From: Colias croceus
Lineage: Eukaryota; Arthropoda; Insecta; Lepidoptera; Pieridae
Assembly (NCBI RefSeq): GCF_905220415.1
Contig: NC_059538.1
Location: 7,006,001-7,070,000, forward strand
Direction: 5' to 3'
Length of the DNA: 64,000 nucleotides
Position numbers and translations under genes: made by a program. Under the pieces are notes generated by a model that saw nothing but the letters and a program-made list of their open reading frames with translations, was not told the origin of the DNA and did not search any database. Each line of letters starts with the position of its first letter. Within the stretch, counting starts at the first letter, position 1. Shown one piece after another: positions 11,958-24,252 of this stretch.

Positions 11958-14900
11958 CTAGAACTTATCAACAAGTTGAAGTATGTGTTGTTGTTCTTGT
12001 TGTCGCCATTCTTCACTGCCAGCATCACCTAAGTTGCCAGCATATTCTGAAACAAATAGTAATTATGAAATACTATTTTTTAATTTAAAGAAGGGGTGAT
12101 TCTACTTCTAAATACAATTAAATTAAGGCTATGATTTATATACCTCTCATAACGTGTCTTATTATCTTCAATGAACCGCCTCTTAAAGATAAAACACGCT
12201 GCACACGTTGCTTTATTGATGGCGGACCTGCTGTGCATACCTGAAAAATAAGAGCACTTTATCTTATACTGTATAAAATATTAGCTTCAATACAAAAAGC
12301 AAGGAACCTAACTGGTATACCTAAAGTTGGAAATTTTGAAAAAACTTCATTTTGGCGGCAAGAGATGAAACATGTGCCAATCGATAGTACATCAAAATAC
12401 AAATAGGAAATACTCTTTGGTAAAATGTCGTAATTGATACGGTTTCGGAATAAATAAGGGTTAAAAAAAATATTTTTTTTTCAGTTTTTTTAATTATTTG
12501 TTACTTCTTACACTTAAAGGTTAAAACAAAGCATATAAAACTTCTAATTTGTAAAAAAAGGGTTTTAAAATGTTGCATTACTATCTAAACCAAAGTAATA
12601 AACCAACTTTGGGCTAGGGATACGCACGTGCGGTGCGTCACTTATTACAAATTAGAAGTTGTATATGCTTTGTCTTAACATTTAAGTGTAAGAAGTAACA
12701 AATAATTAAAAAAACTAAAAAGAAAAAATTTTTTTTAAACTCTTATTTATTCCGAAACCGTATCAATTACGACATTTTACCAAAGAGTATTTCCTATTTG
12801 TATTTTGATGTACTATCGATTGGCACATGTTTCATCTCTTGCCGCCAAAATGACTTTTTTTTTTATCGCAAATTGGTAGGTATACCAGGCTTCATACTAA
12901 AATGTCCCATGCTCTTTATAAAGGAAGTTATTCAATTTCGTCAACTTTACGCCATTTGAAAATTTATATTAAATAATTCTTGCATTTTATTTTCACCATA
13001 CCTCTAGTATAATCCTGTCAATGAGCTGCAAAGTGAACAAACCCCCAGACAATCGCTTCAAATACTGTGCATCATCATCTAAATCTTCTGTTTCTTGCTA
13101 AAATAATTTTGAGAAATATGGATTAAAATTTTTCGAACAAATTTAATTTCATCTATGTAGAATATTATTTGTATACCTCCATTTCCTTTTCAATACGGTC
13201 TACTTTGTCCATGTATTTAAAGTGTAATTCTAATAATCTGTCCACTTTTTCCAGGTCATTTTCTGTAAATTTCGCAAGTAATCTTTGCCGTTGACTGCCT
13301 TGACAGTTACGTAACATAGATGATATTATTGATACTACATGCTCTGAAATAAACATATATTATATATAAGAAACATTTTCAAGTATTGTAAATTAATTGC
13401 AAATCATTAATGTTTTTACTTTAAACAAACCTTCATGTTGATCAACTGTTAACAATCTTTTTCTCTTTGGTGTTTTCATGAACAGAGGGAATACAGTACG
13501 TAAGCCTAAAATATCGACAAACTTATTGCAATTGTCTCGACCATCAGGGCCTGCTAGTGCATGATCCAATACTTTCAATGAGCCATTTCGCGACATCTTT
13601 TTCTCCCTACAAAAACATAGTATATACATATTAGTAACTGTTCAATTCATTTTCCTAAACAAAAGTTTTTCATGAAAATATAGATATTATTAACATTTTA
13701 TTTATACAACAGTAACTAACCTTAACATAAGATTCATAAGTTGTAGACCTTCCCCTCTCAAGAATCGGTCTCTATTGCTAGGCTCCATGAGAGCGCAACA
13801 TAATGAATCAAACATGTTTTCCATTGCCTCTTGCTCCTCAGCACCACTTGGATCATGCCTTTTGTAAAACTGAAAACATAGAATCCATACATTTTCATCT
13901 TTCTCATCTTATAATATTTTGTTATTGTACTCATTTTTACTTTATAATTTAAGTTCTTTTGTTTAAAAAAAATACATTGCAATAGAATAACATGTACTGC
14001 AACAAATTATTTTTCATAATTCATGAAAAATATTCTCATATTATAATGTTGATGATCATCCACAATGCAGAAAATATAAAATATTAGGGCAAATAAAAAT
14101 ATTTACAGCTAACTGTTGCAATAAGACATCAATGCCATCAAGTTCTCCAAGTAATTTCCTATTCTCTGGGGTGTTCTGCAGAAGTATGGATAATATTTCT
14201 GTTGCATACAACTTGTTAGCATCAAATGGTGCCTTCATCTGAAATAACAGATCATATAAGATTTTGTAAATATGTCTATAGATTATTTAATTACTTTAAT
14301 TAATATACTTTATGTTTGCTCTACTTACTTTGAGTCTTTTCAAAATCCACTGAATAAAACCCTGTTTGGCAACTTCTACACATAGTTCAGGGCGAAATTC
14401 TGTTATGTTTTCAATTATACCTGGGAATAGTGAATTACAATTGAATAATCCATGCTAATATTATAAATGCGAAAGTAACTCTGTCTGTCTGTTACTCAAT
14501 CACGCCTTAACTACTGAACCAATTTGCATGAAATTTGGTATAGAAATATTTTGATATCCAAGAAAGGACATAGGTTAGGTTTTATCCCGGAAATCCCATG
14601 GGAACGGGAACTATGCGGGCTTTTCTTTGACTGCATGGGCGAAGCCGTGGGTGGAAAGCTAGTTTATCAATTATGATATATATTATTCGTATTAACAAAG
14701 CCTTACTTTTACCCAGTTACTTGATCATGCTTAATTATCTACTAGAAAAGCAAGACAACATTAAACATAATAAACACAAATATACCTAAGGTATTATGAA
14801 CAGCATCCCTCTCATCTGGTACTTGTTCATCAAGTCGAGCAAGATTGTGCAGAAGTAACGAAGGACACTCTGCTTCTGCTAGTGCATTTATCAACTCTTC

Positions 14901-15713
14901 TGCACCTTCCTCACTTTCATGCAATATATCAACATCGGTTAACTCCTATGATTAAAAAGTTAAATGATTTAAGAACAATTGAAAGCAAAAAAATATATAA
15001 TACTTTATTTAAATCATGTTTAAATTCATACCTGCAATAAATTAACAACTTTTGTAGATACATCTGTATTATCGTGAGATAGTAATTCTAAAATTGAATT
15101 AACACATTTCAAGTCCACCAACAAGGGATACTGGTCTGGCACAGTGGCTACAGCACTTAATTCCTGCAGAGCTTCATATAGATCTAACTCACTCTCCATG
15201 AATTTTTCTGGTTGGTCAGGAAACTTAATTCTCATTTCTCTGTTTTTCAGAGCCTTCTTTTCGAAATTAAGAACTAGTTTTTTTACAGCAGTTTCATCTA
15301 GAACTTCACCCTGAATAATAATAGCATAATATTAACCTAATTCATATTAAATCTAAAATTGATTAATAAGTAAGTAAACATGTAATGTAAAATAAATTTT
15401 TACCTCTGTTACTTCATTTTCTACGAATTTAAGAATATCTTCACGTTCTTTGTCAGTAATAGTTGGTTCTTTTGGAAGAGATTTAACAGTTCTTTCTATA
15501 TCCGATTTTACTAGACGACGTACTTTACTTGACCGCACACTTTCATCATCTGAATCTTCAAGTTCATCTTCATTGGGACGTTTTGGAGTGGGTGTGGGCT
15601 ATGGAGGAATATAATTAACTATTGAAATATTCATTACAACTACTATTTACAACTAAACGATACAAAATAACAATAATAACAACCTTAAATGAGAGTAATT
15701 CACCAACATCCAT
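11958..15713 (-). CDS. CTNNBL1: Beta-catenin-like protein 1, complete, 12 exons
   Basis: CTNNBL1 is a nuclear armadillo-repeat protein that associates with the Prp19/CDC5L spliceosome complex. Exons in transcript order: 15713-15684, 15598-15404, 15310-15032, 14945-14786, 14420-14329, 14238-14107, 13869-13721, 13606-13431, 13343-13177, 13097-13002, 12240-12144 and 12046-11958. They sum to 1662 nt (553 aa, against 563 in human), with every junction in frame. The product starts MDVGELLSFKPTPTPKRP, then an acidic and basic stretch (ESVRSSKVRRLVK) that could act as a nuclear signal. The armadillo-type helices follow, including the family blocks MRIKFPDQPEKFMESE, DVDILHESEEGAEELI, FRPELCVEVAKQGF, NRKLLGELDGIDVLLQQLA and LDHALAGPDGRDNCNKF. 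The C-terminus is QQHILQLVDKF. The longest intron (12241-13001) contains a foldback element, and intron 4 carries a Helitron-like element. Nothing in the gene looks broken. Confidence 0.95.
12313..12887. mobile_element. Foldback (long inverted repeat) element in CTNNBL1 intron 10
   Basis: The two halves are near-perfect inverted copies of each other. The left half, from TGGTATACCTA through TTTTGGCGGCAAGAGATGAA, pairs with the right half ending at 12887, with arms of roughly 250 bp and a short loop near 12590-12630. There are no coding frames. A transcript crossing the intron could form a long hairpin. The superfamily is not identified. Confidence 0.75.
14449..14662 (+). mobile_element. Short non-autonomous Helitron-like element (Lep1 type)
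   Basis: It begins TC between an A and the conserved GCTAATATTATAAATGCG, and ends CTAG before a T. A hairpin-like GCATGGGCGAAGCCGTGGG, a decayed form of the usual GC hairpin, lies just before the end. It shares TTTTATCCCGGAAATCCCA with the copy at 6899-7123. It sits in CTNNBL1 intron 4, antisense to the gene. Confidence 0.72.
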
Positions 15714-16679
15714 TTTTGCTCAGCATTAAGATCTTGAAAAAAAAAATATAGTTGTTCAACACCAACAATGCCTGCACTTTATTATTTAATAGCTCTTTCT
15801 TAAAATATTACTATATTTCCAAAAATACGAAGACAAACATCACAGCCGCATTTCCCATATTATGATTCGTTATACAGAGCAGTCTGTTATACACATTATA
15901 CATCCTTCCTCTATGATACAGAGCCAGGCTGTGCAATCTTAGAACATTTTACCGTGCAACTGGGCGAAAGTAATGATACCAAATTGAAAGAGCACCGTCA
16001 TCTAGTGACAAGTCCTACAGTGAATGCCTTTTTAATTTTGTTGTATTATAAAACCATGTATTTCCGGTTTGTAGATACAGATGGCGCTTGTTGCTGTTAG
16101 CCGACTAAGTTGAAAGTACGGTTTTAGTTCATTACAGCTGTAGTGACGAAGTGACCATTTTATTCTTGAATCATTATAATCCGTATGGTGGATGCTAAAT
16201 GTTACCATTCAAAAAAAAAAAAAATTTTAGTAGTTTTATGTTATCATCATTGTATATATTTTGAGATATAGTTTAAACAAATAAATTATAAAAACTGCCA
16301 TAATTTTAATTTAATTTAAAACAGTAAAAACTTGATCTAAATAATTAACAAAATTCGCGTCGTAGTAGTTATTTTGTACTTTTTACTTGCAGTAATGAAA
16401 CAAGCTGTCAACAATCAATGGCGGTCTGTCTGTCGTTAGTGCCGGTTGTTTTTGTTGATAAATTCATCAATTTATAACCTAGTGCTTCTCCGAATCTCCG
16501 TAATTCTTCAAGTTGAGCCACTGCTCCTTGGGTTTACGTCGAGTGTTTTCATCAAACTAGTGCTTCTCCGTGAATTCGTTGAGTTGAGCCCTTGCTCCTC
16601 ACGATTAGCGTCGAGTGTTTGTTCTAGTATTTTTCGAGATAGAGACTCTGAGACTATAGTGCTTCTAAGTGACATTACC
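15714..16679. promoter_or_regulatory. Divergent region between CTNNBL1 and the THAP transposase gene
   Basis: This is non-coding sequence containing both 5' ends. At 16479-16623 there are two tandem imperfect units (78 and 67 bp), each starting CTAGTGCTTCTCCG and containing GTTGAGCC, TTGCTCCT and CGTCGAGTGTTT blocks. A truncated third start, TAGTGCTTCTAAG, lies just before the transposase ATG. GTTTGTAGATACAGATGGCGC at about 16068 recurs in the same orientation near 24019. Confidence 0.45.
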
Positions 16680-19600
16680 ATGTCTAGTAAACGTTGTTGT
16701 GTTCCTCAGTGTGTGGAAGTCGAAGGTACGTAACCAGACTGTTTCAAACCTGATACCAAACCAGTTCATACGCCCTGTCTTTGCACTGGTGCAATTTGAA
16801 AGTAAAACATGGCCTTTTGAAAGTAATGCGCGTACAGACAGGCTTATTTCAATACTCAATACATTTATTGCATTCCACAATGTGAACATGAGGTGTGGCC
16901 CTGACGAGCATAACAACCCACTGACCAAGGGCTCTTATAAATATTTGTTTCAAGCTCATGTATTATTATTTTTGCATTACATGAGCTTGAAACTTCTCTG
17001 GACGTCATTATTTTTTATTAAGAAAGGGGGTTTATTAAGAAAGTGGGGTATGTACATAGAAATATGCCTGCAACATAATATAATGAAAAGTACACAAATA
17101 GTCTCTATGCATTTAAACTGTCTTAAAGATAAATATAATGGAGAAGATGCTCTTAAAAATAATAATTGAAGTAATTCTATATCATAGGTCTGTCACAAGT
17201 TTTTTTTCTATAAATGTAATGCTTAAACTCCTTTTTTGCAGGCTCTTACAGAGTTCTTCATTGGTTTCCAAACCCTGATAAGGACATTGCTCGTTTCCGA
17301 ACATGGGTTCATGCTATTGGAGGAGAAATTTTGAGTCTGAGCAATGAAAATATTTATAAACTTCGTCGAGTTTGTCATGCTCATTTCGAAGAGAAATATT
17401 GTTGCCGTTACAACAAAATTTCTAACATAGCTGTTCCAACATTACATATGCCAGGTTGGTAAACTATGTAGCTATATAATTGTCTATTAAATCTATAGTA
17501 GCTAAGTATATATTTTAGTAGCTATAGGCTTTTAATGTGTCATAATAATTATGGCACCTTATGTTATTGTCATAATATAACATTAAATTGAAAATAAATG
17601 TTGCATGTATTGTATCTAGTAAAACATTACTATAATTTAGAAAGTTTCATCAGAATTAACCTGTTCATTTCAGGAAATTTGAATTAGAATTTGGAATGGA
17701 AGATAATATTTATTACCCTTAGGATTTAGAGATATTATTCAGTTTGTTCTTGAATTAATTCAATGTGTTATTCAACATTATTTTTTACAACAGAGAGGTT
17801 GTTTCTTTCGTTTCTACACTTTGGTAGAAACAAAACGAGATTTTGAACTTATTAAAATTGTCTATATTATTTTTGCAGGACCTTTATCAAAATTTATCTG
17901 CACTGATAGAAAACCATTGAGGGAAGTTGAAAATTTACCTTCTACTTCAAAAGGTCAGTACCTACACCTAAACTTCACATAAAGGTGCTAACACAGCAGT
18001 TGTGTAATGAAAATGAAACATTCTATAATCTTATAGAATGTTTCATAACACTTGTTGTCTGAAAGTTTCAAGTTGTTTTGTGAGAAAATCTTCAAAAGTA
18101 TGTAAATTGTAACAAAATATTGTCATGTTACACAATGTTTTATAACATTATAACTGATGTGTCAACACTTCAAGAAGATTTAAGGAGATAATGTTACTTA
18201 GCATGTCTATTTTACACTTGTAATTTGACCAGAACTGCTACAGTGACTGAAATAATGCTCAGCCAAAGTAATACTATGTATTCGTAAGTGCATATATTAT
18301 TTTTGCATGTTTTGTTTTACTATAACCTCTACAACTTTTAACCCAGCTGGTAATAACTTGGTTTAAGCCCATGCTATCAGTTCCTGGCTACCTAGTTAGC
18401 CAAGCAAAAGCAATACATGCAAAAAAATATGTATTTCTTAGCCATACACTTCAATTTTGATTTAAAGTAACTATCTGAATAAGTTTTTCTATAAATTGGC
18501 ATTTAAAGGATAAATGCCTGTTATATATATATCGGTCCCTACACACAAACTGACAGAAAAGTTGATGTTTACAGGAAAGCATTTTTAATTTTCAAACTGC
18601 TCTAAGAATTATTTTAAGAGCAGATATATATTTAATTTAATGCAAATTTATTTCATGCAACAGCAAGCAGCAACATAAAATTCATTTATAACAATTTTCC
18701 TATTGTGTTTGTTTCAGGACCACTATCACTTCAAGATTCCCAAAAACCATTAAAAGAAAATGAAGCACCAGCACCAGGTTGGTATCTAAATATAATCCAA
18801 ATTTTTCTTACTATTTAGCTAATTGCAAATTTTAGGTTTTACTATACATATAACAGTTCAGCAGCAAAAACACATTATGCAAAAATATTATAAAAGTACA
18901 TAATTATATAGTTTTAAAACTATAAACTTACTTAATTATAACTTTCGTTTTCCAGCTACTGTTGAACCTGATACAGTTGTTGAGAATCTTGAAATACAAG
19001 AATACAAATTGGAGGATAAATATGGTGAGTGGCCCTTACTTAAATTTTAAAGAAAAAAGAAATAGAAACCTAAAGATAGAGTACTATGTTCATTTCCACT
19101 GCCTTTATCTTTCACTCTACAACTCTTAATGGTTGAAGCCATGGGGCACAGCAGTGTTTATACATTTGATCTGCTGGACAGTACTTCTGTTTAAATAATT
19201 TCTTTAATATAATAATAGCTAAGGTAGCATGTTTTTAAAAGCTTAATTTTATTTGCAGGTCCAAACACTGCTAAAAAAGTAGTGACTCATAAGAAAATGA
19301 CCAAAAATGAGCGATCCTTATACCAAAAATTGGTAAACATTAGGATTAAGTTATCGAAGTGTCGGAACAGAGCACAGAAACAATCCCTGCAATTAAAAGC
19401 AGCCAAAAATTTTATGAAGAATAGCAACTTTATAGCTACTATTAACAATATGCCAAGTGCTGCTAAACTTTTAACCATGTTGCAGTTTAGAGAGTCTAAA
19501 AAGAAAGAAAAAGGCAGAAGATTTTCTACTGAAGAAAAAATATTGGCTTTGGCAATGCTGAAGCAAAGCCCCAAAGGCTATCGATTTCTGCGAAGAATGT

Positions 19601-21780
19601 TGGTTTTGCCTTCACAGCAAATACTAAATACATTTTTGAACCAAGCCAATATAAAGCCTGGTATCAATAATAATATATTTGAACAGCTGAAAAAAAGAGC
19701 AAATAAAATGAAACCAGCAGACAGACTCTGCATACTAATGTTCGATGAAATGTCTCTGAAGCCTAATTTAACTTATAATGAGAGAAAAGATTTGGTGATA
19801 GGTTTTGTGAACAATGGACGCGAGACAAAACAAGAATTCGCAGACCATGCACAGGTTTTTATGATCAGGGGTCTGATAAGAAAGTATAAGCAACCTGTTG
19901 CTTATACATTTGCACAGGCGGCCACTAAAGGCCCAGAGCTGGCTTTACAAATCAAAACGATCATACAAAATCTACAAGAAACTGGGTTCAACGTAGTGGC
20001 TACAGTGTGTGACCAAGGCACTAATAATAGACATGCCTTAAATCTTCTTTTACATGAAAGCAGGGTACATATGCTGAGAAGTGGAAAAGAAGTCAGAGAA
20101 GAAACAAAAATAATTATAATTAATGATAAAAAAATTGTTCCACTGTATGATCCCCCGCATTTATTAAAAGGAATAAGGAACAACCTATTACAGAAAAATT
20201 TAAGGTATAAAACAGATAAAGAAAAGACGGCTAAGTGGGATCACATTATAAAACTACATCAAGAAAATCCTGCATATAAAGGAATACGATTAGTGCCTAA
20301 GTTAACTGATAGCCACGTTGATCCGACTAGGACGAAGATGAAAGTGAAATACGCCAGTCAAGTGTTCAGTAGATCTGTCTCTTCTACTATGGGATACCTT
20401 GCAGGTAAGATCAAGAGATGTTTTTTTTGTAATGGCCAACTAAACTTAGTGCAACAATATTAGATTAAATATCTGCCGGAATTTAAATATTTCCATTATA
20501 TTTCAAAATATTGGTTATTGCAATTACCTGGGTTCAGTTACTCTTTAAATTAAAATGTAGGTTTAATGGTACACCACTATGCAAACACATATCCCAAAGC
20601 ATACACATAACATGTACATTAGGTGCACAGACATTTTAAAGCATAAATGATCTAAATTCTAATATTGAATTGTTATTGTTTTACAGATAACGGAATCCTT
20701 CCAGACGAATGTAAGGAGACTGCAGATGTACTACTTTTTTTTGATAATCTTTTTGACTCTGTGAATGGCAGCTTTGTCAAAAATAGGTATGCAAAACCAC
20801 TCCTAGGACCTGTAACACCCAATTCCAAACATCACGAATTTTGGAGAGAAGCAAAAAAAGTTTTAAAATCCATGAAATTTATCACAGATGAAAACAAAAT
20901 TGCTAATGTACCTACCATTAATAATTGGGTATGGACACTGGAAGGCATAGAAACATTAGTTAAAATGTTAGCCATTGACTACAATGTTACATCTATATGG
21001 ATGCGGCACCTAAACCAAGACCCAATCGAAAATTTCTTTGGGGCTATAAGAAGCCATGGGTGCCGTAACACAAATCCAACACCTGAAAGATTTCAATCAG
21101 CATTAACAACGTTATTAGTCAATAACCTATCCAGTGTCCATGCCCCTGGAGCAAATTGTGAAGAAGATCAATGCAATGCACTACATGCCCTCATCGTTAC
21201 TAAAAATAAGGAACCTACGACTACTGGTGATATGTCTTTAGACATTGTTAACGAGATTACCCTTACACCTTTAGAGGAAAAAAGTCAGCCCCAAATAATG
21301 GGGCCTCTACAGTATGTATCGGGATATTTTTTAAAAAAGACGAAAAATAAAATATTTAGGTCTTGTGAGGTTTGTAAGGGTAATCTCTATAGTGAAATTG
21401 AAAATGATTTTATACAAAGAAAAGAATTTGCCAATCGTCGTTGGCTTTCCACCCCAAGCCCAGCATTTTTGGAATCAATATCCAACATGCAAGATATAAT
21501 AAATACAATAATATCTACTAATTTAAAACAAAAATTTCTAAGGGAAAATATAAAAACGATAATTCTTTTATTTTTAGACTTTAATTTTATGACATGCTCT
21601 GAACACAAAGAAAAATTAATAGACTTTTTAATTAATTTAGTTAGTCGATTTTTTTTATTTACATATTGTAAAAATATAAATAAAATTTTAACGGGCAAAA
21701 AAAATATAGACAGCGATGAGGATGCAATGCAGTGCAAAGCACAAAAATATTTTAAAAGATGTTTTAAGAGGAAAATTTGA
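16680..21780 (+). CDS. THAP-domain P-element-type transposase, intact (THAP9-like)
   Basis: Seven exons (16680-16725, 17242-17454, 17879-17953, 18718-18777, 18956-19024, 19259-20404 and 20687-21780) give 2703 nt, or 900 aa. All junctions are in phase 1 with no stops or frameshifts. Human THAP9 is about the same length. The N-terminus is a C2CH THAP zinc finger: CCVPQC, then W and F in the expected spacing, CHAHF, and AVPTL near residue 80. A basic, probably coiled-coil segment follows near residues 165-210. The RNase H-like core shows the P-element acidic residues: D317 in MFDEMSLK, D406 in VCDQGTNN, D452 in LYDPPHLLK and E651 in NQDPIENFFGAIR. The C-terminus has a CxxC pair (residues about 767-770). 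Such proteins bind and cut P-type ends. No matching 31-bp P-type inverted repeats were found, so this may be a domesticated gene. An intact element copy cannot be excluded. Exons 3 to 5 are short and low in complexity. Confidence 0.88.
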
Positions 21781-21819
21781 CATTATTATAATAATGCATT
21801 GTACCAACAATGTAATGCA

Positions 21820-22432
21820 ATTATTAGAATAATGTCAAAGGAGGGTGCTCAAAAAAAAATCAACTTTGGCAGAAACGAATTGTACTATAGATTAATAATA
21901 ATATTGTGTAATAAAATAATAACCGGGTATGATCGTGATTCCTGGCAAACATATAAAAATTTCCAATTTTGTTATCCAGTTGTCCATAAAAAAAGTATTT
22001 CGTAGTAGTAGTATGTTCCCCTATTATTCAAAGAACTTTCCTAATTCCTTTTTTTTATTTTGAAGGGGTATACTTTTCTTAATAAACAGGTCAGAAAAAA
22101 GAAATTCAACATCGGTCCAGGCGTATTTGAGAAATGACCCAATGCCTCCAAAAAAAAAGGATATTTTTTAATAATGAGACCACCTGGAAAGTATACCCTT
22201 TCAGACAAAACGAATTTTCCTCATCAGTCCAGGCGTCTTTGAGAAATCGGGGAACATACTACTTTTAAAATAGACAACAAAATTGCATTTTTTTATGTTT
22301 GCCAGTAAGGATCACGATCGTAACCGGTTATTATTTTATCACACTACATTATTGTTAATTTGAAATACAACTCCTTTCTGCCGAAGCTGGGTTTTTTTTT
22401 CAATGATGCGTGAGCATTCTCCTTTCTGGTTA
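21820..22432. repeat. Large imperfect inverted repeat just after the transposase gene
   Basis: Arms of about 190 bp (21820-22015 and 22248-22432) are inverted copies. For example, TAATAAAATAATAACCGG on the left is matched by the reverse complement on the right, as are TGGCAAACAT and GTAGTATGTTCCCC. Between the arms are an inverted pair around GGTATACTTT (near 22068 and 22190) and a direct repeat around GTCCAGGCGT (near 22113 and 22230). The left arm starts within about 40 bp of the transposase stop. It may be a transposon end or a separate foldback. Confidence 0.55.
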
Positions 22433-23140
22433 TGTATTAGAAAATCTAATTTTATGGCTGGTTTTACAGTGTGCTGACGGTCTGCGTTGACAAGTCAATA
22501 TGTATGGTAGCTTATGAAGCGCTTTAGTTAAAGCTATGGCACATGAACACTTGAACAGGTTGGCGAGTAGTAATGTAGATTTTGTAATGGTACGGATCTC
22601 CCTCGTATCAACCTCAAGTGAACTTACCAATTTTGAACACAACTCTTTGTTTTCCTTCGCTAGTGTGTAAACGGCCAGTATATGTAATAAAAAACATAAT
22701 TAAGGTACCTTTCAAGCAAACGCATTACCATCTGTTCGCATCCCATGAGTTGCTTCAATTTCCGTATCATCGACAAAGTCCACTTGGAGTTAATTCAGTT
22801 GATATGAGGGGGATTTGTACTAGATCATCTCCATGGTCGAGATAACCACTCGCCATCCGGTGGCCTCTCCGACATACATGTATAGAGCTATGGCTTTGAA
22901 TATTTGAGAATGACATCGATCGGTCGCCAGCGCTGAGCGTACTGGCTTGTCACTGTGGACCATCAGCATGACTCTAAAACCAGCCTAAATAGTCCAATCA
23001 ACGGGGCTTAAGTTACCAAAACCCTCCCGCCTATGTAATTTGGCATTGATAAAATTAGGGGATATTATTACCATTTCTTTATTAGTTGTTAGTTATTTTT
23101 TAAGTTGTTTGTTACTGATTGTTGAAAAATCCTCACAGTG

Positions 23141-23181
23141 ATTCGTATATAATTATACTTTCTGTATAATTATATACGAAT
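23141..23181. repeat. Perfect 18-bp inverted repeat
   Basis: ATTCGTATATAATTATAC (23141-23158) is followed by a 5-base loop and its exact complement (23164-23181). It is AT-rich and no function can be assigned. It could be a small MITE core or a hairpin that stalls replication. Confidence 0.6.
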
Positions 23182-23833
23182 GTACTACCTACTTAGTATA
23201 GTTATTTATATGAATCCAACTCTTTTAAATTGTAGACAATGAAATTCTAATTTCACTTTCACGCTGTAACTTCTACTGAACTATCAGTCTTATTTTATAT
23301 AAAAGAGAATTATCAAGAATGCATTAATAATAAACAAAGCTATGTAATCAGGATATTAAAATACAATTAATAACAATAATTAGCAGACCTTATTGTTCAG
23401 TAAAAGTAATAACGCATAAATGAAATTTGGAAGTTTCTCTGAAATCGAAAAATTGTGAGATTCCTTTCGAAATGATACATTCGTACATAATTTAAACAGA
23501 ACGTGTTTCAGTGTGATCTTTTTTTACTACTAACTTCTTGTAATCTGCACCTAATTTCATCATAAATGCTAAATTTCAAAGGTGGGAGAATTTTTCGGAG
23601 TCTTAATTAATATTCTATGATGAGTTGACATAGGACGCTAGTATTCGTCCCATGTCAACTTATCATTCTAAGTTAAGTTGGCAAGATAAAACATAAGATT
23701 AATGTATGACCAAAATTGTATCCAAAATTTTTAATTAGTTTTAATCATGTAACTGTTTGTGGTGAGAAATAAACTATTTTGATTATCATAATATATGGTT
23801 TTATTTTCTGCATCCTAATTTGAATACAGTTGA

Positions 23834-23949
23834 GTTTTGTTAATTTATTTATTAATCCGTTAGGTAATTTACTCAGTCAATTTAGTAAACGTATTCTCCA
23901 TTGACTATGAGTAAATTACGGGATTAATAAATAAATTAACAAAACTTAG
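23834..23949. repeat. Short MITE-like palindrome
   Basis: GTTTTGTTAATTTATTTATTAATCC and GTAATTTACTCA-type blocks on the left return as their reverse complements on the right, with about 45-bp arms around a short centre near 23890. It is non-coding and probably a tiny foldback element. Confidence 0.55.
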
Positions 23950-24252
23950 TACAAACAAGGCTCAAAGCAGGAATGATAGTAGATCTATAGTTATATACAT
24001 CGCAGGAAAGTTGCAAGTTTGTAGATACAGATGGCGCTGTCAATCACTTTCCTCCTGAACCCGCCGAGTAAAGCCTCTATACCTATATATATAAAAGTAC
24101 TCTGTGTACAGAGCGCTTGCCGTTGCCTTTGCCCAACCTTTGCCTATTGAATTGACATTTGACAAATGACATGTGAATTGACCGTTGACCACAGAACAAT
24201 TAATATACTCTAGGGAGCCGTTGACGCGTGCTACAAAATAAAATATTCTATA

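Noticed and set aside
16446..16733. 95-codon frame upstream of and overlapping the transposase start
   Set aside because: It reads through the tandem repeat in a different frame and has no recognisable product; the THAP frame starting at 16680 has the zinc-finger residues.
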